From positions 1 through 7,215 of the forward strand of contig CAJFTV010000098.1 in the NCBI GenBank assembly GCA_904420055.1: a DNA stretch of 7,215 bases, given 5' to 3'. The translations under genes and the position numbers were made by a program. The notes below the pieces were generated by a model. That model saw only the letters and a program-made list of their open reading frames with translations, had not been told where the DNA came from and made no database searches. This stretch comes from Candidatus Alloscillospira gallinarum (lineage in GTDB: Bacteria > Bacillota > Clostridia > Oscillospirales > Oscillospiraceae). Of the stretch, positions 1 through 4,826 are shown piece after piece; within the stretch, counting starts at the first letter, position 1; the number at the start of each line of letters is the position of its first letter.

Positions 1-59
1 CCCGGTATTGATGCGTTTTTCTCCATTAAAAAGTAAAGGACACATCAGGTAAATTACAC

Positions 60-284
60 ATGAAAAAAGTAATATTTGGATCTGTAATGTTTTTAGCAGG
101 TCTTATATCTGCTGCTGTGCTCCTTGCCGGCACTATGGCAAATGACTGGACTTTAAATGGCAGTCCATCTTCATTTTGGAATATGTCACGGTATGGACTT
201 ATGCCCGCATTTTATATCTTTGTTGCAGTTGCTGTTTTAGGTGCCGTAATTGCAATATGGGGCTTATTTGACAATGCAGATTAA
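60..284 (+). CDS. small two-helix membrane protein, unknown function
   Basis: This 74-residue protein has two hydrophobic segments, about residues 5-26 and 49-70, separated by a short polar stretch rich in Asn, Ser and Trp. The N-terminus is Lys-Lys, suggesting a cytoplasmic N-terminus and an outside loop; the C-terminus is short and acidic (DNAD). No catalytic motif is visible and I do not recognise the family. The frame is closed upstream by a stop at 27-29 and offers no other ATG, so ATG at 60 is the start. The ribosome binding site is poor: AGG at 47-49 lies 10 bases upstream, and the better AAAGGA at 35-40 is too far away. The gene ends seven bases before a strong hairpin terminator, which supports it being a real transcription unit whose promoter lies left of the window. 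Confidence 0.7.
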   Translation: MKKVIFGSVMFLAGLISAAVLLAGTMANDWTLNGSPSSFWNMSRYGLMPAFYIFVAVAVLGAVIAIWGLFDNAD

Positions 285-290
285 AAAACG

Positions 291-322
291 AAGCGTGTAT
301 GATTTAATAGTCATACACGCTT
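291..322. terminator. bidirectional intrinsic terminator
   Basis: A perfect 12-bp stem (291-302 with 311-322, built on AAGCGTGTATGA) encloses an 8-base loop. On the plus strand the stem is followed by TATTTTTC; on the minus strand it is followed by CGTTTTTT. It sits between two convergent genes, 7 bases after the stop at 284 and 12 bases beyond the stop at 334, so it probably ends both transcripts. Confidence 0.9.
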
Positions 323-333
323 TATTTTTCATT

Positions 334-654
334 TTAATCCTTGATAAATGTTATGCTGGCGTCTTTTTTTAGCGCAAGATTACATTCCGCCTCGGCACAC
401 TTTGTAATGCCCGCGATAACAGGACACGCAACGTGTACGGGAAAATTCTCTCTGGCGTATTCAAACAGCGGGCCGTCTCCCGGCTTTACAAGGCACAGCT
501 CATATGGGTCAAACGTATCCCCTATTTCCTTTGCCATTTTCTGTACTGCCGGACAGCCGGACACAATCGTGAGCTTTACATCATCCCCCGCGGCTTCCGC
601 AGTGACCTTAGTCATAAATCCGCAGATACCGGCATCAATTTTTACTTTTGTCAT
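334..654 (-). CDS. small six-cysteine conserved protein (DUF6951-like)
   Basis: This is a soluble protein of 106 residues from the chosen start. It begins MTKVKIDAGICGF and carries six cysteines (11, 34, 54, 77, 86, 91), including a CxxxxC pair near the end. There is no signal peptide or membrane segment, so it is probably cytoplasmic, and the cysteines could bind metal or an iron-sulfur cluster. It resembles, from memory, the small DUF6951-type proteins of clostridia and methanogens, which have no assigned function; I could not test this. An ATG three codons further upstream (663) is in frame, but the Shine-Dalgarno GGGAG (664-668) abuts that codon with no spacing, whereas it lies 9 bases from the ATG at 654, so the shorter form is preferred. 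It lies downstream of the Mrp ATPase gene on the same strand, 147 bases away and behind a hairpin. Some read-through from that gene is possible because I found no good promoter of its own. Confidence 0.75.
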   Translation of the reverse strand: MTKVKIDAGICGFMTKVTAEAAGDDVKLTIVSGCPAVQKMAKEIGDTFDPYELCLVKPGDGPLFEYARENFPVHVACPVIAGITKCAEAECNLALKKDASITFIKD

Positions 655-663
655 AAAATGCAT

Positions 664-668
664 CTCCC
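664..668 (-). promoter_or_regulatory. ribosome binding site deciding the start at 654
   Basis: The minus-strand GGGAG lies directly against the in-frame ATG at 663 but 9 bases from the ATG at 654. Normal spacing favours initiation at 654 and removes three residues (MHF) from the longest frame. Confidence 0.65.
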
Positions 669-770
669 ATGTATTCTACATTCTGGCCGCACAAGCAAGC
701 CGTTTATCCATATGTGTACTCCGCCTATATTGCCTTTAATCTGTCAGCTCCATCTGTCTTTAACAGAAAC

Positions 771-793
771 AGGCCGCCCTGAAAAGGCGGCCT
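771..793 (-). terminator. GC-rich hairpin after the Mrp gene
   Basis: A perfect 8-bp GC-rich stem (AGGCCGCC at 771-778 with GGCGGCCT at 786-793) has a 7-base loop and lies 8 bases past the Mrp stop codon at 802. On the minus strand the tail is GTTTCTGTT, an interrupted T-tract, so termination may be incomplete and could let some transcript continue into the cysteine-rich gene. Confidence 0.7.
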
Positions 794-801
794 TTAATAC
801 T

Positions 802-1620
802 TTAATATATGGCGTCAGATACACTCTCAAGCCAGTCGCCCTCAACCTGCTCAATATTTCCATTGTCGCACTTTTCCGCAAGCTCCGGGTTTATTGGTAT
901 TCTGGCGATTCTCTCGATGCCGTATTTTTTAGCTATCTCCTCTATGTGGCTCTCGCCAAAAATATAGTGCTTGTCTTTACAGGAAGGACATTCATAGTAT
1001 GACATGTTCTCAACAATGCCAAGCACCGGCACTTTCATAAGTTCCGCCATATTCACCGCCTTCTCCACTATCATGGACACAAGCTCCTGCGGGGAGGTGA
1101 CAATTATAATACCGTCAACGGGAAGCGACTGAAACACCGTAAGAGGCACATCGCCTGTTCCTGGAGGCATATCCACAAACATGTAGTCCACATCTCCCCA
1201 ATAGACGTCACTCCAGAACTGTTTTACAGCGCCGGCAATAACAGGACCTCTCCACACAACGGGGTCAGTCTCACTGGCAAGAAGCAGGTTTATGGACATT
1301 ATCTCAATCCCGTTCTTCGATTTGGCGGGAATAATGCCAAGGTCAGAGCTCATTGCCCTCTCGTGTACGCCGAAAACCCGGGGAATGGACGGGCCTGTTA
1401 TGTCTGCGTCCAGTATGGCGGTCTTATATCCCTCACGGCTGGCATTCACTGCCAAAAGAGAGGTCACAAGTGATTTTCCAACACCGCCCTTGCCGCTGAC
1501 AACAGCAATAACTTTCTTTATATTAGACATCTCGTTTGCAGGCTCCACAAGGCTCTGGGGGGCTTTGCGCTCGCCGCAGTCGGAGCCGCAGCTTTCACAA
1601 TTATGGGTACATTCGCTCAT
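802..1620 (-). CDS. Mrp/NBP35 family P-loop ATPase (iron-sulfur cluster carrier)
   Basis: This 272-residue cytoplasmic ATPase belongs to the SIMIBI Mrp/NBP35/ApbC group, which binds and transfers [4Fe-4S] clusters to apoproteins. It has a deviant Walker A GKGGVGKS (43-50) with the signature first lysine, DADITGPS (71-78), the Mrp hallmark FVDMPPGTGD (148-157), and the CPSC motif (211-214) whose cysteines bridge a cluster at the dimer interface. An additional N-terminal cluster, C4-x3-C8-x2-C11-x3-C15, recalls the ferredoxin-like N-terminus of eukaryotic Nbp35 but with different spacing. The length is typical of short bacterial Mrp proteins without the N-terminal DUF59 domain. The ATG at 1620 is preceded by AAGGA at 7-base spacing, which supports the cysteine cluster being translated; the internal Met31 would lose it. 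A near-consensus promoter lies just upstream. Family assignment is secure; client proteins are unknown. Confidence 0.95.
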   Translation of the reverse strand: MSECTHNCESCGSDCGERKAPQSLVEPANEMSNIKKVIAVVSGKGGVGKSLVTSLLAVNASREGYKTAILDADITGPSIPRVFGVHERAMSSDLGIIPAKSKNGIEIMSINLLLASETDPVVWRGPVIAGAVKQFWSDVYWGDVDYMFVDMPPGTGDVPLTVFQSLPVDGIIIVTSPQELVSMIVEKAVNMAELMKVPVLGIVENMSYYECPSCKDKHYIFGESHIEEIAKKYGIERIARIPINPELAEKCDNGNIEQVEGDWLESVSDAIY

Positions 1621-1650
1621 TAATTTTCCTTCTTTCTCTCATTTTATTAT

Positions 1651-1679
1651 ATTATATTCCTTATCGCCGGCAAGGTCAA
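1651..1679 (-). promoter_or_regulatory. sigma-A type promoter of the Mrp gene
   Basis: Reading the minus strand, a -35 box TTGACC (1674-1679) and a perfect -10 box TATAAT (1651-1656) are separated by exactly 17 bases. Transcription would begin near 1644, giving a leader of about 24 nt that includes the AAGGA ribosome binding site. Confidence 0.85.
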
Positions 1680-1690
1680 CTTGCACTGTG

Positions 1691-1706
1691 GCGGTAATTT
1701 TCCGCT
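1691..1706. promoter_or_regulatory. short inverted repeat upstream of the Mrp promoter
   Basis: GCGG and CCGC half-sites (1691-1694 and 1702-1705) flank a 7-base AT-rich centre, about 12 bases upstream of the Mrp -35 box. The position would suit an activator or operator site, but four-base arms are common by chance and no regulator is known. Confidence 0.2.
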
Positions 1707-1751
1707 ACTAAAAATGTTTTTCTATTAACATTTATACTTTCTCCCGGGCAT

Positions 1752-1780
1752 AGGACATATAAAAATACGTCAAATATACT
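1752..1780 (+). promoter_or_regulatory. weak alternative promoter upstream of the predicted RNA
   Basis: AGGACA (1752-1757) and TATACT (1775-1780) are separated by 17 bases, matching consensus at 4/6 and 5/6 positions. If active it would give a longer form of the plus-strand transcript starting near 1787. This DNA is AT-rich, so a chance match is quite possible. I see nothing else definable between 1710 and 1865. Confidence 0.25.
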
Positions 1781-1865
1781 ATGTTTATACCGCGCTTTCG
1801 GCAAAAGTACATGACCGGCACAAAAACACAGACATTTTTCTATATAAAATTACATGCTTCAGGTA

Positions 1866-1894
1866 TTGCATTATATCCGCAACGGCATTATAAT
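1866..1894 (+). promoter_or_regulatory. promoter of the predicted noncoding RNA
   Basis: A perfect TATAAT (1889-1894) lies 17 bases after TTGCAT (1866-1871), which matches the first three bases of the -35 consensus. Transcription would start near 1901. No reading frame with a ribosome binding site follows on this strand before the terminator at 2111. Confidence 0.6.
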
Positions 1895-1900
1895 AAATAT

Positions 1901-2149
1901 ACTTTGTTAGATTAAATCGGTGTATCATTCCCCTTTTTTGATACCTAAACTGCCCAAGTGTTTTAGTTGCCGCAGGTCACATCAGAGCGAAACGGCGCGC
2001 ATTTGCGGACAGACCCACCTAAAGTGTTCATCTCCATTTTATGCCAACATGTGTATTACAAACATATTTAACCTCAACTCAAGGCGCTTGTGACCACCGC
2101 TCTGGCGCATACATGCCGTGATATTCAGTATCACGGCATGTTTTTATTA
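1901..2149 (+). ncRNA. predicted standalone structured RNA of about 250 nt
   Basis: A promoter ending at 1894 and a 13-bp intrinsic terminator at 2111-2141 bracket DNA with no credible protein frame, so a noncoding transcript is the simplest reading. Pairings visible by eye: a 6-bp hairpin (GTATCA 1922-1927 with TGATAC 1939-1944, pyrimidine loop); a short CTAAA/TTTAG stem (1945-1949 with 1962-1966); CCGCA/TGCGG (1970-1974 with 2004-2008); and a long-range helix GGTCACA (1975-1981) with TGTGACC (2089-2095), extended by AGCG (1986-1989) with CGCT (2085-2088). A competing 7-bp helix CAGAGCG (1983-1989) with CGCTCTG (2098-2104) cannot coexist with that AGCG/CGCT extension and would form a pseudoknot with the long-range helix, suggesting a pseudoknot or alternative folds. 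I recognise no tmRNA, RNase P, SRP or riboswitch signature. Size would suit a 6S RNA or a raiA-motif-like RNA, untested. No gene follows the terminator on this strand, so a cis-acting riboswitch is unlikely. Confidence 0.55.
2111..2149 (+). terminator. strong plus-strand intrinsic terminator with no upstream CDS
   Basis: A perfect 13-bp stem (ACATGCCGTGATA, 2111-2123, with 2129-2141) has a 5-base loop and is followed by TTTTATTAT. The reverse direction lacks a T-tract, so it acts only on plus-strand transcripts. The only annotated plus-strand gene to its left ended at 284 with its own terminator, so this one must serve an RNA made from the 1621-2110 gap. Confidence 0.9.
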
Positions 2150-2255
2150 TATCGCTTTACTCTTTGAAAAATACTGCTCATGCAGCGAAATCTCCTGATT
2201 GTTTGTAGTTTCGCACATTAAAGTCATAAATATTCGTTGCTTTCCAGCAAAACAT
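2150..2255. other. AT-rich spacer with weak hairpins
   Basis: This stretch separates the RNA terminator from the membrane-protein gene. It holds an inverted repeat GCGAAA (2185-2190) with TTTCGC (2209-2214), a CTGC/GCAG mini-hairpin (2174-2185) followed on the minus strand by TATTTTTC, and a TTGCT/AGCAA hairpin (2237-2250) just past the stop at 2256. Any of these could end the minus-strand gene, but none is a convincing terminator. Confidence 0.3.
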
Positions 2256-2477
2256 TTATTTTTTCTTTTTAGATTTCCACTGTACTACAGCAAGGACTAT
2301 CGCCGCCACAATACAGACGGCAATTATAATTCCCCAAACCCACATATGATTGTTATCATTTGTATCTGGAACTGCAGATAATACCGGGCTCCTCGACATA
2401 TGCATTATGTAAACTGTCGCCGGCACTGTCACAACAGCCAGTACCATAAGGACAATATTAATTATCTTTCTGCCCAC
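2256..2477 (-). CDS. small membrane protein with two helices and lysine tail (GTG start)
   Basis: The protein has 73 residues from a GTG start. It begins MGRKIIN, has a first hydrophobic helix at about 5-25, a polar loop of about 20 residues (SRSPVLSAVPDTNDNNH), a second helix at about 46-66, and a KSKKKK tail. By the positive-inside rule both ends are cytoplasmic. It is not recognised; no enzyme motif is visible. The frame stays open to 2621, but the start chosen here is well supported: AAGGAGGG (2484-2491) lies 6 bases from the GTG, and a promoter (2536-2564) lies downstream of the longer frame's ATG, so that ATG would not be on the transcript. It is transcribed alone, divergently from the metallo-hydrolase gene. 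Confidence 0.75.
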   Translation of the reverse strand: MGRKIINIVLMVLAVVTVPATVYIMHMSRSPVLSAVPDTNDNNHMWVWGIIIAVCIVAAIVLAVVQWKSKKKK

Positions 2478-2483
2478 AAATTT

Positions 2484-2491
2484 CCCTCCTT
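2484..2491 (-). promoter_or_regulatory. strong ribosome binding site deciding the GTG start
   Basis: The minus strand reads AAGGAGGG, 6 bases before GTG at 2477. This near-perfect anti-16S match fixes the start and rejects the upstream ATG at 2621. Confidence 0.85.
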
Positions 2492-2535
2492 GATATTTAT
2501 TTAAAGCGTACTTGTACGGCACAGCGTTATATTTA

Positions 2536-2564
2536 ATTTTATATCCCATGTCCCATATCGTCAA
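2536..2564 (-). promoter_or_regulatory. sigma-A type promoter of the small membrane protein gene
   Basis: On the minus strand TTGACG (2559-2564) and TAAAAT (2536-2541) are separated by 17 bases, each matching 5 of 6 consensus bases. Transcription would begin near 2529 with a leader of about 50 nt. Confidence 0.8.
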
Positions 2565-2580
2565 GCCATTTTTTAATCTA

Positions 2581-2609
2581 TTGCTTTCTCGCCTCACGCG
2601 TGGTATTTT
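2581..2609 (+). promoter_or_regulatory. possible promoter of the metallo-hydrolase gene
   Basis: TTGCTT (2581-2586) and TATTTT (2604-2609) lie 17 bases apart, about 30 bases before the ATG at 2639. The match is weak, but the site is correctly placed and lies back to back with the minus-strand promoter at 2536-2564. Confidence 0.4.
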
Positions 2610-2638
2610 ATAAAAAAACATTTTGGAGATGATATCCC

Positions 2639-3517
2639 ATGTATGAACTAATTCATGTCCGGGGAAACAGCTATTATATAAACTGTCCGGCCAAAGTCGG
2701 ACTGGTACGGCTCAGCGGGGACGATGTCTGCCTGATTGACGGAGGCAGCGATAAAGAAGCCGGTCGAAAGGTAAAAAAGCTGATAGAGGAAAACGGCTGG
2801 CATCTCACCGCCATATACAACACCCATTCAAACGCCGACCACATCGGCGGCAACAGATACCTTCAGCAGCACACGGGCTGCCGCGTATTCGCGCCGGGAA
2901 TTGAATGTGATTTCACAAACCACACGGTTTTAGAACCATCTTTTCTATATGGAGGCTATCCGTTTAAAGAGCTGCGCCACAAGTTTCTAATGGCACAGGA
3001 GAGCCATGCAGAGTATCTCACCGACGAATGTCTGCCGGAAAATCTCAGAAAAATAGACCTGCCGGGTCATTTCTTCTCCATGGCAGGCTTTATTAGCTCA
3101 GACGGGGCCGTATATTTAGCCGACTGCCTGTCAAGCGAGGAGACTATAAAAAAGTACAAAATAACCTTTATCTATGATGTCGCCGGGTATCTTGACACGC
3201 TGGAAATGGTTAAAAAGCTCGACGGCGAGATATTTATCCCCTCCCATGCCGACGCCACCGAAAACATTGTGCCCCTTGCCCAGACAAATATTGACAGCGT
3301 ACTCTCCGTCGGCGACACAATACTCCGCATATGCGCAGAGCCCCATAGCTTTGAGGATATCCTGCAAAGACTGTTTACAGAGTATGGCCTTGCAATGACA
3401 TATGAGCAGTACGTCCTTGTGGGCAGCACCGTGCGCTCATACCTCTCCTGGCTCAAGGACAGCGGAAGAACTGAGGCATTTTTTGAAAACAACCGCCTCT
3501 TATGGCGTGCAATATAG
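2639..3517 (+). CDS. MBL-fold metallo-hydrolase with HxNxDH motif
   Basis: This 292-residue cytoplasmic protein has a metallo-beta-lactamase fold, residues about 1-215, followed by a helical, winged-helix-like tail (about 235-292). Metal-site motifs in order: THSNADHIGG (62-71), giving H63, N65, D67 and H68; PGH (142-144) with H144; ADC (161-163) with D162; and PSH (201-203) with H203. The usual HxHxDH has Asn in place of the second His. The family includes glyoxalase II-like thioesterases, lactonases, beta-lactamases and nucleases, and the substrate cannot be read from sequence. There is no signal peptide, which argues against a secreted beta-lactamase. Start: GGAG at 2625-2628 is 10 bases from the ATG. 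The gene is monocistronic, divergent from the small membrane protein gene, and ends at a terminator it shares with the ABC operon. Confidence 0.9.
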   Translation: MYELIHVRGNSYYINCPAKVGLVRLSGDDVCLIDGGSDKEAGRKVKKLIEENGWHLTAIYNTHSNADHIGGNRYLQQHTGCRVFAPGIECDFTNHTVLEPSFLYGGYPFKELRHKFLMAQESHAEYLTDECLPENLRKIDLPGHFFSMAGFISSDGAVYLADCLSSEETIKKYKITFIYDVAGYLDTLEMVKKLDGEIFIPSHADATENIVPLAQTNIDSVLSVGDTILRICAEPHSFEDILQRLFTEYGLAMTYEQYVLVGSTVRSYLSWLKDSGRTEAFFENNRLLWRAI

Positions 3518-3551
3518 AAAAACCGCTCCGGGTTTATCTGGAGCGGTTTTT
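3518..3551. terminator. bidirectional intrinsic terminator
   Basis: A 12-bp stem (AAAAACCGCTCC 3518-3529 with GGAGCGGTTTTT 3540-3551) encloses a 10-base loop. The A-rich and T-rich arm ends give a U-tract in both directions. It starts at the stop codon of the metallo-hydrolase gene and lies 4 bases beyond the stop of the convergent permease gene at 3556, so it closes both units. Confidence 0.9.
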
Positions 3552-3555
3552 GCTT

Positions 3556-4815
3556 TTACTCTCTTCTCAGCGCCTCAATTGGATTGAGCTTCGCGGCTTT
3601 TACCGCCGGTATAAGTCCAAACAGTATTCCAATTATCATTGAGAAAACAACGGATATGAGTATAGCCGGAATACTTACGGCCGTGGGTGTGTTCATAAGC
3701 GAGGACAGCAGCTGCGCCAGGCCGATACCAACTATTACTCCCAGGATACCGCCGAGGCTTGTAAGCACCGCCGCCTCTGTCAGAAACTGTCTCAGTATGC
3801 GCTTTTTCTTGGCTCCGATTGCCTTTTTAAGACCAATCTCCCGCGTGCGCTCTGTTACGGTGACAAGCATTATATTCATTACGCCAATACCGCCTACCAC
3901 AAGGGATATGCCCGCAATCCAGACAAGCTGTTTGTTGGTGGCGTTTGACATCTCCTGAAGCTGTTTTGCCTGCTCCAAGAGGTCTACGCTCTTATACTGG
4001 TATTTGCCGTCATCAGTCATTATCTGATTTTCCGTCAGATAGTCCGCCACGTCCTTTCCAACCTTTGTCATATCGTCAGTTCTCGCGGTACTCACCGCAA
4101 CGGACTGGGGTTCGTCAAACCTGTACACCACCGGCCATGTAGAGCTGGGAATGAATACGTTTCCCGACTCGTTTCCGGCATACATGTAATAGTCGTTGAG
4201 GCTTTTAATAACCGGCTCATAGGTATCCTTCTGCTCCACTACACCTACAACGGTAAACGTATCGCTGCCTATCTCGATTACCTCCCCAACGGGGTCAATA
4301 CCGCCAAAGAGCCTTGTCACTGTGTTCCTGTCAACTATGGCCACCTTCCTGCCGTCTTTATAGTCAGAGTCTATAAAGCCCCTGCCCCACATTATGCCGT
4401 ATCCGTAGACGTCAAAATAGTGGCTGTCAATTCCAACTACACTGCCGCTGTACGCCGTATTCTTATAGAACACGTCGCTTGAATATGACCTTGCAAGGAA
4501 TACAGAAGCATCTTTCACAAGGTCCATTTCCTCAATCGCCCGCCTTGTCTCCTCCGTCATAATCCTCACACTCTCCGGAGGGGTACTATACTGAAAATCC
4601 ACCGGGGAATTGTACTCTGTGTCGTGGAGGCTTACCACCACGGCATTTATTCCGGAGCCTATAAGGTTCTGCTTTATCTGGTCATTTGTACCTTTTATGG
4701 TCGACACAATTGTTATAATCGACGCTATGCCGATAATTATGCCAAGCATCGTAAGAAACGAGCGCACTTTGTGGGACCATACGCTCTGGAACGACATTGC
4801 TATATTTTCAAGCAT
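3556..4815 (-). CDS. ABC transporter permease, MacB/FtsX type
   Basis: This 419-residue integral membrane protein has the four-helix MacB topology. Helix 1 (about 20-40) follows the SHKVRSFLTMLGIIIGIAS segment. A large extracytoplasmic MacB-PCD domain spans about 41-290. Helix 2 is at about 297-320, then the cytoplasmic coupling segment TERTREIGLKKAIGAKKK (321-338), helix 3 at about 346-370 and helix 4 at about 382-404, ending with the family tail PAVKAAKLNPIEALRRE. MacB-type permeases do not form a classic channel; they transmit ATP-driven motion across the membrane to a partner adaptor. Unlike E. coli MacB, the ATPase is a separate gene here. The start at 4815 is preceded by GAGGAGGG at 5-base spacing, and that site overlaps the adaptor's TGA stop, so translation is probably coupled. 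Substrate is unknown: peptide, antibiotic or lipid export are all possible. Confidence 0.95.
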   Translation of the reverse strand: MLENIAMSFQSVWSHKVRSFLTMLGIIIGIASIITIVSTIKGTNDQIKQNLIGSGINAVVVSLHDTEYNSPVDFQYSTPPESVRIMTEETRRAIEEMDLVKDASVFLARSYSSDVFYKNTAYSGSVVGIDSHYFDVYGYGIMWGRGFIDSDYKDGRKVAIVDRNTVTRLFGGIDPVGEVIEIGSDTFTVVGVVEQKDTYEPVIKSLNDYYMYAGNESGNVFIPSSTWPVVYRFDEPQSVAVSTARTDDMTKVGKDVADYLTENQIMTDDGKYQYKSVDLLEQAKQLQEMSNATNKQLVWIAGISLVVGGIGVMNIMLVTVTERTREIGLKKAIGAKKKRILRQFLTEAAVLTSLGGILGVIVGIGLAQLLSSLMNTPTAVSIPAILISVVFSMIIGILFGLIPAVKAAKLNPIEALRRE

Positions 4816-4826
4816 ACAATCCCTCC

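Noticed and set aside
433..1002. Plus-strand 189-residue frame opposite the cysteine-rich gene and the Mrp gene
   Set aside because: It runs across two real minus-strand genes and their hairpin terminator, has no domain signature and no ribosome binding site.
2041..2121. Plus-strand 26-codon frame inside the predicted RNA
   Set aside because: No Shine-Dalgarno sequence precedes the ATG at 2041 and the frame runs into the terminator hairpin, so it does not look translated.
1861..2149. Riboswitch reading of the structured region
   Set aside because: No plus-strand gene follows the terminator: the next gene is on the minus strand and the next plus-strand gene starts about 490 bases later with its own promoter. 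I saw no TPP, SAM, cobalamin, T-box or cyclic-dinucleotide core motif.
1861..2149. Identification as tmRNA, RNase P or SRP RNA
   Set aside because: The tRNA-like ends of tmRNA, the conserved RNase P core and the GGAA-loop domain of SRP RNA are all absent.
2131..2181. Minus-strand 16-codon frame starting ATG at 2181 with AGGAG about 10 bases upstream
   Set aside because: It ends inside the opposite-strand terminator stem, has unremarkable composition (MSSIFQRVKRYNKNMP) and no promoter was found. The ribosome-binding-site match is probably chance.
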